From NCBI RefSeq assembly GCF_019740335.1, contig NZ_JAHXZS010000007.1:1-64000 (forward strand): a stretch of 64,000 bases of DNA, read 5' to 3'. How positions within the stretch are numbered: position 1 is the stretch's first letter; every line of letters begins with the position of its first letter. Made by a program: the position numbers and the translations under genes. The notes under the pieces are model-generated. The model was given only the letters and a program-made list of their open reading frames with translations. It was not told the origin of the DNA and ran no database searches. Of this stretch, positions 14,530-23,483 are shown piece after piece. The DNA comes from Alteraquisediminimonas sediminicola (lineage in GTDB: Bacteria; Pseudomonadota; Alphaproteobacteria; Sphingomonadales; Sphingomonadaceae).

Positions 14530-16908
14530 TTAATGCCAGCGCAGGTTGAGCATCACCGCGCGTGGCCGCAGCATCACGCTTTGACGCGCCTGCGGGAATG
14601 AGAACGGATTGCCATAAGCGAACGTCTCGGCATGGCTGTTCAACATATTCTGCACCGTCAGGCCAATGTGCCATGGGCCGCGCGTGGCATAAGTCGACAG
14701 GCTGAGCGTCCCGTACGTCCCCACCCGGCGATCAAGCGCGGGATCAAGGCTGAGATGCGTCGGCCCGACGATCACCCCATGTAGCCCCACATCACCCCGC
14801 CATGCACCAAGCGGAAAACCGCGCTCAATCGACAGATGCGCCTTATAGGCCGGGACCACTGGCAATGGGCGATCCGCCGCGATCTCCAGTCCGGCCGCCG
14901 GCTTCTCAACCCGTGCATGCTGCCATGATACGCCGCCCGACAGGTCCCAATCCTGCCGGAACGTCCATTTGGCCAATGCATCAATCCCATAGATCAACGC
15001 GCGGCCACTATTGCGGGTGGCCACCAAACCGCTCGGCAACAGGTAATCCGACTGGATATCCTTCCATCGGCTGCCATAGATCACGCCTTCCGTCGAGAAT
15101 GTGCGGTCAACACTATGCCAGCGTCCGCCAAGTTCCAGCGACCGCAATTCATCCGAAGCAAATTCGGACTGGGACAGCGGCGCGAATGAACTCAAACCGC
15201 GCGGTCGAAACGCACTTGCGGCGCGGAGAAAATAATAATGTTGCGGGTTCGGCTTATAAATAAGCGATGCGCTGGGTGAAACGCCACGACGTCGCGATTT
15301 CAAAAGCCGCATCTCGGTCGCGTCGGTTTGTTCATTGCGAATATCGGTCGCAAACAGCCGCGTGCCCACCTCCACCGCCCATAGCGGCGACAAATCCACC
15401 CCCAGATCTCCGAATAGCGCCCATTCGCGCGCCTCCTGATCAAGTGTACCGACTGTCATGCTTGGCTGATTAGGACCTGTCAGTTCCGCTTCCATATCGG
15501 TCACCGCCCGCAAGAACGAACCGCCCAGCATCCAGCGCAGGCCATCGCCACGGCTGGTCAAGCGCAACTCCTGATTGAAGACATGGTACATGCGATCGTC
15601 ATGGAACAGGATCGGCGCAGCCATGCCGAATGTCGCGGCGGCAGGGCTGGCATCCAATGCGCTGTCCACTTCATGCGCGGTCCAGCTCGTTGTCGAGAAC
15701 AGATCGACATCGCCAATCCGCCCGGTGATGCCCAGACGGATATTGGTGAAATCATTATCATGGGGTTCTGGCAATATCCCGCTGCGCGACCGCTTAGCCG
15801 TCACATAGCCTGTATCCGGCACATATTGGCTATCCTTGACGCGCAGGCATTGCAGCGTTCCGCCCAGATCGACATTCCAATCGGCATCGGGCCGCCAGCG
15901 CAAGGCCAGACGCAGGCCGGACAATTTTGACCCATTATTGTTATCACCATGGGGCCGATCATTATCGATCCAGCCCGGTTCGGTCCCGCCATAAGCGACA
16001 GCGCGCATGGCCAGCGTGTCCTGCAATATCGGCAAGTTCAGCATTGCCGATCCGCTGACCCCCGCACCGCCATGGGACAAGGTCTCCACTCCGACCGAGG
16101 CGCTCGCGTCGATATTGTCGAATTGAGGCCGGGCAGGCACGATCCGGTACACACCACCCAGCGCCCCCGTGCCATAAAGCGGCCCCTGCGGCCCTTTAAG
16201 CAATTCGATCCGGTCAATGTCGATCAGCCGCAAATCAGGGTCGGGCGCGTTGAACGTCACCCGCGCATCGTCCAGCAGCACCGCCACCGTGGACTGCGTT
16301 TCCCCGTTGAACGGGCTATCCCCCACCCCGCGTAAAAACGGGCGATTGCGGCCCGGGCCGATGTTGCTGAGCGCCAGACTGCTATCAAGGCTCGCCACTG
16401 CTGCCGAATCCGGCAGGCTCGACAGCCGCGATAGCATCAGGCCCGAAATCACCGCCGAATCAATCGGCGTCCGGTCCAGCGGATCGGATCGTTTGGCCGC
16501 CGTCACGACAATATCGGCTTGCGGCACGGGAGCAGGGATAATGCCCAAGGACGTCCCCGCCTCTGGTATATGACGGGGAATGGGCGTGGTCAGTGCTGGT
16601 GCATGTTCCAGCCGCCACACATTCGGCCCGGCCGCCACCGCGACATAGCCCGTTCCGATCAGCAAGCGCCGCAGTGCCTCATGCACCGTCAGGCTACCCC
16701 TGATCGCCCGGACCTGAAGATGTGGTAGACTGCCCGGCATGCCAATCGACACATGGACCTGCTCGGCAAGGCTGATCAGCGCGTCTTGGAGCGTGCCCGC
16801 AGGGAGGGAAATCTGTTGTTCGACGCCCACCGCCTCGGCAGGTAGCGCGAAGGCGACAGATTCAAGGCATATTGCCAGCGCCAAGGCGCGCATCGCGGCC
16901 CTGCTCAT
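14530..16908 (-). CDS. TonB-dependent receptor with N-terminal STN signalling domain
   Basis: An outer-membrane receptor of 792 residues from the ATG at 16908 (an ATG at 16893 with AGGG upstream is an alternative). A signal peptide (RALALAICLESVAFALPAEA) is followed by an STN domain (ISLPAGTLQDALISLAEQ), a plug (RPFLRGVGDSPFNG, then IELLKGPQGPLYGTGALGG) and a 22-strand barrel ending with phenylalanine-poor RAVMLNLRWH. STN-type receptors take up a ligand, usually a ferric siderophore, and signal through FecR to an ECF sigma factor. Both partners lie directly upstream, and the FecR gene overlaps this start by about 47 bases. The ligand is unknown; the biosynthetic-looking operon upstream is a candidate source. 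Confidence 0.9.
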   Translation of the reverse strand: MSRAAMRALALAICLESVAFALPAEAVGVEQQISLPAGTLQDALISLAEQVHVSIGMPGSLPHLQVRAIRGSLTVHEALRRLLIGTGYVAVAAGPNVWRLEHAPALTTPIPRHIPEAGTSLGIIPAPVPQADIVVTAAKRSDPLDRTPIDSAVISGLMLSRLSSLPDSAAVASLDSSLALSNIGPGRNRPFLRGVGDSPFNGETQSTVAVLLDDARVTFNAPDPDLRLIDIDRIELLKGPQGPLYGTGALGGVYRIVPARPQFDNIDASASVGVETLSHGGAGVSGSAMLNLPILQDTLAMRAVAYGGTEPGWIDNDRPHGDNNNGSKLSGLRLALRWRPDADWNVDLGGTLQCLRVKDSQYVPDTGYVTAKRSRSGILPEPHDNDFTNIRLGITGRIGDVDLFSTTSWTAHEVDSALDASPAAATFGMAAPILFHDDRMYHVFNQELRLTSRGDGLRWMLGGSFLRAVTDMEAELTGPNQPSMTVGTLDQEAREWALFGDLGVDLSPLWAVEVGTRLFATDIRNEQTDATEMRLLKSRRRGVSPSASLIYKPNPQHYYFLRAASAFRPRGLSSFAPLSQSEFASDELRSLELGGRWHSVDRTFSTEGVIYGSRWKDIQSDYLLPSGLVATRNSGRALIYGIDALAKWTFRQDWDLSGGVSWQHARVEKPAAGLEIAADRPLPVVPAYKAHLSIERGFPLGAWRGDVGLHGVIVGPTHLSLDPALDRRVGTYGTLSLSTYATRGPWHIGLTVQNMLNSHAETFAYGNPFSFPQARQSVMLRPRAVMLNLRWH

Positions 16909-17860
16909 CCAACGGCAAATCCATGAGGTTCGCGAGATTTGGGGCAAGCTGGCTACCATCTCCGATCGTCAACACCCCTGAGAAACGACGCTCCGCATGC
17001 TGCGGCACGACAGTAATCCTGTTCGGCGCATAGCGGTTGATATCTGCCACGACCAGACGCAAAGGTATATTATCGTATATCAATCGACCGTTACGCCAAC
17101 TGGCGACACTATCGGGATCGACCTTGAACCGCTCGATCCTTGCTTGTCCGCCCTCTTCGGCCACATCGATTCGATCGCCCGGCAAGGCTTTCAAACGCGC
17201 CATGCCCGGCCCTGTGATGTCAACCGAACCGCTGGCCACGCTGATCGTCAAATGGCCATGGCCGCGACTAACCGCGAATTCAGTGCCGAGATCATGGATC
17301 TGATATGCCCCGGCGGACACATTGAAGGGATGAGCCGCATCATGCTTGACCGTAAACATCGCGCTGCCCTGTGCCAGTTCAATCGAGCGGGGATTATCAT
17401 CGGCATAAGTGATCCGGCTATTGCCATCGAGGGCGATATTGCTGGCATCCGCCAGCTGCACGACCCGGCTTTCACCGCGCCCGGTCTCGACCTCGATCCG
17501 GCTGGACCATGGGTTGCTCACCAGCAATGATGCACTGCCCACCAGCACCGCAACCGCCGCGGCAACGCCTGCACGCCGCCAAAGCGGGATCATCGGCATA
17601 TCGTCATTGGCGGCAATCGGCTTGGATGGCGCTGTCGGTGCAGGCGTCGGCAACAATGTCACTACATCGGCCATAGAGGCGAGATGCTGGTCCACCAGTA
17701 TATCGAGGGCAATCACTTGGTCATAGGCAGGACGATGCAGCGGGTCCGCCTCCAGCCATGCGGCAAAGCCGTCATAGTCTGGCGCGTCACCTTCCAGCCG
17801 CACATGCCATTCGGCTGCGCTGTCCAGAATTTGCTGCGAAATCGACATGCCTTGATCCAT
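16862..17860 (-). CDS. FecR-family anti-sigma factor/signal transducer
   Basis: 332 residues. It has an N-terminal cytoplasmic domain (AAEWHVRLEGDAPDYDGFAAWLEADPLH, the DUF4880-like motif), one membrane segment (AGVAAAVAVLVGSASLLV) and a periplasmic FecR domain (GESRVVQLADASNIALDGNSRITY) ending in a region that contacts the receptor STN domain. It would hold the sigma factor in check and pass on the signal that the receptor is loaded. The ATG at 17860 follows an AAGGGGG tract and begins just before the conserved helix; a longer frame to 17911 seems unnecessary. It lies 52 bases after the sigma gene and overlaps the receptor gene. Confidence 0.88.
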   Translation of the reverse strand: MDQGMSISQQILDSAAEWHVRLEGDAPDYDGFAAWLEADPLHRPAYDQVIALDILVDQHLASMADVVTLLPTPAPTAPSKPIAANDDMPMIPLWRRAGVAAAVAVLVGSASLLVSNPWSSRIEVETGRGESRVVQLADASNIALDGNSRITYADDNPRSIELAQGSAMFTVKHDAAHPFNVSAGAYQIHDLGTEFAVSRGHGHLTISVASGSVDITGPGMARLKALPGDRIDVAEEGGQARIERFKVDPDSVASWRNGRLIYDNIPLRLVVADINRYAPNRITVVPQHAERRFSGVLTIGDGSQLAPNLANLMDLPLDEQGRDARLGAGNMP

Positions 17861-17912
17861 TAAACGAAAGCCCCCTTTCCAAAAACCATGACGCCACCGC
17901 GCCGCAACCACC

Positions 17913-18494
17913 TCATGTCGAATCCGGATTATTGAGCGCCCGCAGCAAATATTTCATCGCGGTCGCCATGTGCTTTTCCACCGCGCTCCGGGAAATTCTC
18001 ATTGCCTCAGCCACTTGGGCGTGACTTTGCCCCTCGATCCGGTGACGACGAAAAACCTCGCCCGCCCGCGCTGGCAATTGCCGCAACGCCTCACGCACCC
18101 GCGCGAGTTCGATCTTGTCGCCCAGTGCCTGTTCCGGCGAAGGACCGGGATCGACCGCAACAACGCCCTCTTCCGCGACCATCACATCGCTATAGGCCGC
18201 CTCGCGCCCCCGGCGACGAATGCGTTCGCGCACCAGATCATTGGCAAGGTTAAGCGCCATGCGATGCAGATAGGCGCGGGGATTATTGATCTCATTATTC
18301 TCTGGCGATCCATTCTCCACGACACGCGCATCGGTAGTGGCGAGCTTCAACCATAATTCCTGCAGCAGATCCTCCGCATCCGTCCGATTGCCAAGCCGCG
18401 CCGACAACAGCCGCAGCAGCGACGCCGCGCAGTCGTCGAAATGGGCCTTTAACCCGGCGCTTGGTGCCGCCGCAGGTTGGTCATGCGATTCCAC
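17913..18494 (-). CDS. ECF sigma factor, FecI type
   Basis: 193 residues with the two regions of an ECF sigma factor. Region 2 is LLRLLSARLGNRTDAEDLLQELWLKL plus PRAYLHRMALNLANDLVRERIRR; region 4 is LRQLPARAGEVFRRHRIEGQSHAQVAEAMRISRSAVEKHMATAMKYL. The length and the downstream FecR and TonB-receptor genes place it in the FecI class, which activates receptor genes when the cognate ligand is bound outside. Its target promoter probably lies ahead of the receptor set or the upstream operon, but I could not identify one. Confidence 0.9.
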   Translation of the reverse strand: MESHDQPAAAPSAGLKAHFDDCAASLLRLLSARLGNRTDAEDLLQELWLKLATTDARVVENGSPENNEINNPRAYLHRMALNLANDLVRERIRRRGREAAYSDVMVAEEGVVAVDPGPSPEQALGDKIELARVREALRQLPARAGEVFRRHRIEGQSHAQVAEAMRISRSAVEKHMATAMKYLLRALNNPDST

Positions 18495-18557
18495 GCGTCA
18501 TTCTTAGCACGATCCATCGCCACCGCTAGCCTTTGAAAAAGCAACAGGACCCACCGA

Positions 18558-19229
18558 TCAATCGGGCGTCACCATCGCCAATAATCCCGGCACCGCACCC
18601 GGCAATGTCACCGGCAGGATACTGATCTGGCTGGTGCCCAATCCCCCCTCCAATAATGCCGCCCGCATCCCTTCCGCATCGAACAGGCGATGGGTGGGGG
18701 AACCCGCAATTTTCCAGTGGTTCATCGCATCGGCGCTGGTGACATAGATCACGATCCGGCCACCGGGCCGCAGCACCCGGCGCAATTCCGCCAGCACCTT
18801 GGGCGCATCATGCCAGAAATACATGACATTGCTGGCCAGGATGCGATCGAACATCCCCACTTCAAATGGCAGTTTTTCAAACACGCCCTCGCACAGGATC
18901 AACCTGCCCGCCCGCACCGCCGCGCGGTTTTTGCGGCTGGCCTGACGCAGCATCATGGCCGACTGATCGAGGCCATAGACCATGCCATTGCCGACCTGCG
19001 GCAATATCAGCGCGAGCGCATCGCCCGGCCCGCAACCCAGATCAAGCACCCGATCCCCTGGCTGTAGATCGAGCGCATCAACGCCCAGCCGGTTGGGACG
19101 GCGATTGGCCAGCCCCATCAGCCACCCGACCAACCGGCCTGCCCATCCTTGTGGATGGGCAAGCTGGCGGGCAAAGCCATGCCAGAATTGCTGTTGCACG
19201 GATGGCTGGGTCACGGATGGCTGCGGCAC
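18558..19229 (-). CDS. class I SAM-dependent methyltransferase
   Basis: 223 residues with the Rossmann-type methyltransferase fold. Motif I is RVLDLGCGPGDALAL, an acidic motif II region is VYGLDQSAMM, and RVLRPGGRIVIYVTS is the post-motif region of the Methyltransf_11 type. The substrate is unknown. It starts six bases after the TatT-like gene and is the last gene of the five-gene operon before the sigma factor gene 63 bases further on, so its substrate may be the product of that operon. Confidence 0.82.
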   Translation of the reverse strand: MPQPSVTQPSVQQQFWHGFARQLAHPQGWAGRLVGWLMGLANRRPNRLGVDALDLQPGDRVLDLGCGPGDALALILPQVGNGMVYGLDQSAMMLRQASRKNRAAVRAGRLILCEGVFEKLPFEVGMFDRILASNVMYFWHDAPKVLAELRRVLRPGGRIVIYVTSADAMNHWKIAGSPTHRLFDAEGMRAALLEGGLGTSQISILPVTLPGAVPGLLAMVTPD

Positions 19230-19235
19230 TGGCGC

Positions 19236-19895
19236 TTATTTACCCAATTTGCCGATCAGCGCCCGCACTTCGGCGCGACGACCGGCATCCCAGATCGGGC
19301 GATTGGGATCGCTTGGCGCCTGCAACGCCTTGAGCAAATAGCTCTTGGCCGGGCCGGTCTGGCCTTGGAGATTGAGAAAATCACCATAAAAATAATTGGC
19401 GTCCAAACCATTGGGGTCCTGCGCCAGCGCCGCCAGCAAAAAGGCCTTGGCCTTGGTCACATTACCAAAACCGATCGGAAAGCCCGGCACGCGATAATAG
19501 AGCACGCCAAGGCTCATCGGCACTCCGCCATTGGCCGCTTTGGCATCGATCTTGCGCGCCTTTTCCAGCATATCGCGCGACTTGGTGGCATAGCCCATGC
19601 GCTGGAACATGCTGGCGGTGCGCGCTTCTTCGCTGGTGATGATCCCCTGCCACAGCAACGGTTCGGCATAGGTCGGATATTTGGCTGCAATCGCCGCCGC
19701 CTGATGCGACAACGCATCGAACTGGGTGAATTGCTGGTCCTTATCCGGCACACGGAAACGAATACGCGCCCAATCTTCGCTCAGATGATTGATCTGGGCA
19801 TCCATGGCCGGATTATTGGACGCAAAGGCCACCTGATGCATGGCAAGGCTCGCCAGCATCAAACCGGCCATCCGCAGATTTTTCAAAAACGTCAT
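19236..19895 (-). CDS. secreted TPR/TatT-like protein
   Basis: 219 residues from an ATG with AAGGAAG seven bases upstream. A signal peptide (LRMAGLMLASLAMHQVAFAS) is followed by helical repeats, including KSRDMLEKARKIDAKAANGGVPMSLGVLYYRVPGFPIGFG, which resemble the periplasmic TRAP T-component (TatT) family that binds small molecules or partner proteins. It sits between the SDR and methyltransferase genes with gaps of 13 and 6 bases. A periplasmic protein inside a biosynthetic operon suggests that product or precursor passes through the periplasm; this is inference. Confidence 0.7.
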   Translation of the reverse strand: MTFLKNLRMAGLMLASLAMHQVAFASNNPAMDAQINHLSEDWARIRFRVPDKDQQFTQFDALSHQAAAIAAKYPTYAEPLLWQGIITSEEARTASMFQRMGYATKSRDMLEKARKIDAKAANGGVPMSLGVLYYRVPGFPIGFGNVTKAKAFLLAALAQDPNGLDANYFYGDFLNLQGQTGPAKSYLLKALQAPSDPNRPIWDAGRRAEVRALIGKLGK

Positions 19896-19908
19896 GGCAA
19901 CTTCCTTG

Positions 19909-20676
19909 TTATTGATCTGATGAAAATAATTGGCGTCCCTGCGCCGTCTGCCCGGCAAGCCCGGCATCGATCAGGCGCGGGAACAGGGCGTTCAGGCGCA
20001 CGAACAGCCGTTCGCGAAAACCGATGAACGTCTCTTTGCGCCGCTTGAGGATCGCCTGCACAATCCTGTCGGCAACAAATGCCGGGTCATCGGGATGCAT
20101 CTTGGTCATTTCCATGAAACGCATCACGGCGGCATTGTTAAAGGCCGTCCGCACGGCACGCGGCGCAATATAGCTGACATCCACGCCAAGGCCCGCCATC
20201 TCCCGGCGCAAGCCTTCGCTCAAGCCCCGCACACCCGCTTTCGCGCTCGAATATGCAGCGAAAAACGGATAGTTGATCGACCCCATCACCGAACCGATAT
20301 TGACGATATGGCCGGATTTACGCTTGATCATCTGTGGCAGCACTGCCCGGGTCAACGCGGCGGGCGCAATCAGGTTCACGGCATAGCCCAGCCAGATATT
20401 CGCCTGATCCTGCCGTTCATATGGACCGAAATATTGAAAGCCCGCGATATTCACGAGCATGTCGACCTTGCGCGCACCAAGGGCATCGCCAATGCTGGCC
20501 AAACCCTGTTCGGACGAAAGATCGGCAATGATCGTCTCGTCACAGGCGGGGCAATCGACCCGGTCGATCCCGATCAACCGTGCGCCATGCGCGCGCAGCC
20601 GGGTCGCGACCAGCGATCCGATGCCGCCCGCCGCGCCCGTCAGGACGATCTGTTTTCCTTCAAGCTGCAAGATCAT
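19909..20676 (-). CDS. short-chain dehydrogenase/reductase
   Basis: 255 residues. The cofactor motif TGAAGGIG lies near the N terminus, NIAG near residue 85 and the catalytic YSSAK motif near residue 150, all typical of classical SDRs. The C-terminal tail after about residue 225 is basic and hydrophobic (RERLFVRLNALFPRL), a pattern often seen in lipid-acting SDRs. The ATG at 20676 is chosen because the cofactor strand should start within a few residues; it overlaps the stop of the ligase-oxidase gene by 17 bases, indicating coupling. The substrate is unknown. Confidence 0.85.
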   Translation of the reverse strand: MILQLEGKQIVLTGAAGGIGSLVATRLRAHGARLIGIDRVDCPACDETIIADLSSEQGLASIGDALGARKVDMLVNIAGFQYFGPYERQDQANIWLGYAVNLIAPAALTRAVLPQMIKRKSGHIVNIGSVMGSINYPFFAAYSSAKAGVRGLSEGLRREMAGLGVDVSYIAPRAVRTAFNNAAVMRFMEMTKMHPDDPAFVADRIVQAILKRRKETFIGFRERLFVRLNALFPRLIDAGLAGQTAQGRQLFSSDQ

Positions 20677-22741
20677 TCTCCATGGAAATGGATGCAAACA
20701 CGCCGCCGAACAGGCCGAACATATCCCGCGCCATATCGATGATGGCCTGCTGGTCCTCGGCATTGTCGAGCTGGTTCATCAGCCCTTCAAAAAAGCGCAG
20801 ATGGTCCTGATCCAGCGCACCATGCGACGTCAGATAGGTAAAGGCTTCTGGTGGCAGCCCCAAGGCCTGTTGCACCGCGCCTGCGCCATGGCTGGCCATG
20901 GCGACGCTTGTGCCTTCCAGCACATAGACCATGCCGAAAAATGCCGCCGGATTGCCATTGCGGATCACGTCATAGGCATGATCGACCATCGCCTTGGTGG
21001 CGGGCGCGGGCGCACTGGCCCCGGCCCCCGCGCCATTGCCGCCCGCCGCATCGATATCCGCGAGAATCCAAGCCTCATGCCCGGTTTCTTCGGCGATATA
21101 TTCATCCAGCGCCGCGATCAGTTCGGGCCGATGCGACAGCCGCGCACGCGCTGCCTGCATCAAAGGCACGGTGTGGCGCACATGGTGATAGGCTTGGGTA
21201 AGATAGTCGATATAGGCCTGTCGCGTGATCTGCCCGGCCAGCCCGGCATTCAATTGCGGCACCATGAGAAATTGCTGCTGTGCCTCACGGGTTTCCGCCA
21301 CCAGTCGATCATAAAAGGGCAAGGCTTCGGCTCCTTTCAAATAGCATGACGCAATATCGGCGCGTTTCAGCCGGCCATTGCCGGTCAATTGGCCGTTCAT
21401 CGGGGTAAAGGGGGCGACCAGTCGTACATGGTCGACCTGCGCATAAGCGGGCAGTTGCGCATTGGCCGCCGCCACCGCCGCCGCGACATCTGCACCCGCG
21501 TTGGCAGGCACGATCAAGGCGCCAAGGCGCGATTGATGGTCGCCATGCACCATGGCCTGCGCGATGCCGGGCTGCGCCAACAGCGCGCCCTCGACCCATT
21601 CGGGCGAGATGTTGCGACCAAAAGACGTGATGATCAGGTTCGACTTGCGCCCTTCGATCCACAACCGTCCTTGATCGTCGATCCGCCCGATATCGCCGCT
21701 ATGCAATATTCCCGGCGCCTCTGCCTCGCCAATTGCGCCGAGATAATGGGGGCCGATCAGGATCACCTCGCCATCATCCGCGATGTCGATGCGGTTGAGG
21801 CCAAGGCTGCGACCCACGCTACCGCGACCTTCGGCGCTGGCGGCATCGGCGTCGCTTTCCAAGGTCACGACCGATGCGCATTCCGTCAGGCCATAGCCCT
21901 GCCGCACCGGCAGGCCGAGCGCGACCGCCCGTTCGATCAATGCTGGTGCGAGCCTTGCCCCGCCCACCGCCAACAAGGTCAACGCAGGCAATCTGATGCC
22001 GGTCATCTCCATCACCGTCACAAGTCCGGTCAGATATTCCGGCACCAGAATCAGTGACGTGATCTGCTGGTCACGGATGACATGGATCATTTTCAGAAAA
22101 TCTGGGCGAAAGGCCTCGGCCAGCCCGATATCAGCCTGTGGCAGCGCGACATATGTCCCGCCCGCCAACATCGTCGCATAAAAGCCCGCGACATTTTCCA
22201 GTAATATGCCGGGCGGCAACAAGGCAAGATGACGGCCCGCATGATGACTGCCAACCCCATCGACCACCGACTGCGCAACGCTGAACAGATGATCCGCCGA
22301 CAGGCAAATGCCCTTGGGCGTGCCGGTCGAACCGGAGGTAAAGCTGATCTTGGCGGTGTGATCTGGCAGGCGCGCCGCCGCATGAGGCAGTGGCACGATC
22401 TCGCAAAAATGTGCCACATCGTCCGTTGCCGCCAACATCGCCTGCGCCCCGGAATTGACCAGCGCATGTTCGCATTGGGCGGGGGTGAAGAATGCGGGCA
22501 AGGGAATGGCCGGGATCGCCGCCTCGATCAGCGCGAGGTCGATGATGCAATGGGCCATGCCATGATCGAAGCGCGTGGCCACCGGCCTGCTTGTATCTGG
22601 AAAGCGAGCGCGCAGCACCTCCGCCACCCGCATTACCTGCGACCGCAGATCGGCCCAACTCAGTTGCTTCTCGCCATCAATCGCCAGTACATCCGGGATA
22701 TTCGCGGCATGGGGCCGCAACGCCTCAACCATAGCCTTCAT
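20660..22741 (-). CDS. AMP-dependent acyl ligase fused to haem-oxygenase-like diiron oxidase
   Basis: 693 residues in two parts. Residues 1 to about 470 form an ANL adenylating enzyme: P-loop SFTSGSTGTPKG (about 133-144), YGLTE, HSGDIG and the hinge IEGRKSNLIITSFGRNISPEWVE. Residues from about 475 form a helical domain of the haem-oxygenase-like diiron oxidase type. It has EETGHE (551-556), a glutamate in VLEGTS (609) and the H-x3-D-x2-H motif HGALDQDH (640-647), which together supply carboxylate and histidine iron ligands. A single chain could activate an acid as its adenylate and then oxidise, hydroxylate or decarboxylate it. The ATG at 22741 overlaps the preceding stop (ATGA). No carrier protein gene is seen nearby. 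Confidence 0.85.
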   Translation of the reverse strand: MKAMVEALRPHAANIPDVLAIDGEKQLSWADLRSQVMRVAEVLRARFPDTSRPVATRFDHGMAHCIIDLALIEAAIPAIPLPAFFTPAQCEHALVNSGAQAMLAATDDVAHFCEIVPLPHAAARLPDHTAKISFTSGSTGTPKGICLSADHLFSVAQSVVDGVGSHHAGRHLALLPPGILLENVAGFYATMLAGGTYVALPQADIGLAEAFRPDFLKMIHVIRDQQITSLILVPEYLTGLVTVMEMTGIRLPALTLLAVGGARLAPALIERAVALGLPVRQGYGLTECASVVTLESDADAASAEGRGSVGRSLGLNRIDIADDGEVILIGPHYLGAIGEAEAPGILHSGDIGRIDDQGRLWIEGRKSNLIITSFGRNISPEWVEGALLAQPGIAQAMVHGDHQSRLGALIVPANAGADVAAAVAAANAQLPAYAQVDHVRLVAPFTPMNGQLTGNGRLKRADIASCYLKGAEALPFYDRLVAETREAQQQFLMVPQLNAGLAGQITRQAYIDYLTQAYHHVRHTVPLMQAARARLSHRPELIAALDEYIAEETGHEAWILADIDAAGGNGAGAGASAPAPATKAMVDHAYDVIRNGNPAAFFGMVYVLEGTSVAMASHGAGAVQQALGLPPEAFTYLTSHGALDQDHLRFFEGLMNQLDNAEDQQAIIDMARDMFGLFGGVFASISMENDLAA

Positions 22742-23286
22742 GCAGTGCGCGCCTTCAAACGATTGGAAAAGCGGGCAAGACAGGCCTGACCATCGGCAAT
22801 CGAACTCGCGCAAATGATCGGGTCTTGCCTATAATATTGGCCCCATTGCCGCGCGGATGCGCCGAGGCGCGCCGGATCAGCCCGGCCAAGCTCCGTCAAC
22901 TTCACCCCCAAGCGGCCAAACATGCCGCGCAAGGGCGCGGTCAGCACCGCCACCGCGATTTCGGCTTCATGGCCAAGGTCATTCGATGCCTCGGCCCAAA
23001 GCGCGATCATCGCCGGGGCAGTCTCCGCCGCCATATTGCCAATCTCGACAATATGGCACCGCGCATAATCACGACCAAAGGCCGAGCCGACCGCTTGTTC
23101 GACCGGCACATCAAGATAATTTTCGAGAAACAACGGCCCCGTATCGGCACGGCGATAACCCAGCCCTGCGCCGACCTTGCACCCCGCCGCATAGCCGCGA
23201 AACACAGGGTAGCCGAGATCCGGCACCGCGCCATGTTCCTGCGCGTAACGGGCGCTGATCAATTCAACTATCGCAGTGCGGTCCAT
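22738..23286 (-). CDS. thermostable-haemolysin family protein (GNAT/LuxI-like look)
   Basis: 182 residues from the ATG at 23286, with AAGGAA upstream; an ATG at 23307 is less well placed. The segment GPLFLENYLDVPVEQAV ... CHIVEIGNMA, followed by a helical LTAPLRGMFGRLGVKLTELG region, matches the family named after the Vibrio thermostable haemolysin. The ENYLDxPxE and EIGNxA motifs also occur in acyl-homoserine lactone synthases and other GNAT-fold acyltransferases, so an acyl-transfer role is more likely than lysis. It is the first gene of the five-gene operon and overlaps the ligase-oxidase start by four bases. There is no signal peptide. Confidence 0.78.
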   Translation of the reverse strand: MDRTAIVELISARYAQEHGAVPDLGYPVFRGYAAGCKVGAGLGYRRADTGPLFLENYLDVPVEQAVGSAFGRDYARCHIVEIGNMAAETAPAMIALWAEASNDLGHEAEIAVAVLTAPLRGMFGRLGVKLTELGRADPARLGASARQWGQYYRQDPIICASSIADGQACLARFSNRLKARTA

Positions 23287-23483
23287 CGTTTTTTCCTTCA
23301 GGTTCATGGCTAGGACGCCACGACCCGACCGCCACCGCAGTCCATGCCGATGAATTTTTTAAAAGGGCCGCCCCTTGTCGTCCAAATCGGGGGCGCATCT
23401 TATTTCCCAAGACATTGTCATCTTTGTGATACACATCCGCATCAAATAGCATTTCGACCCATAAGGGACAGGGCAGGCGCGCA

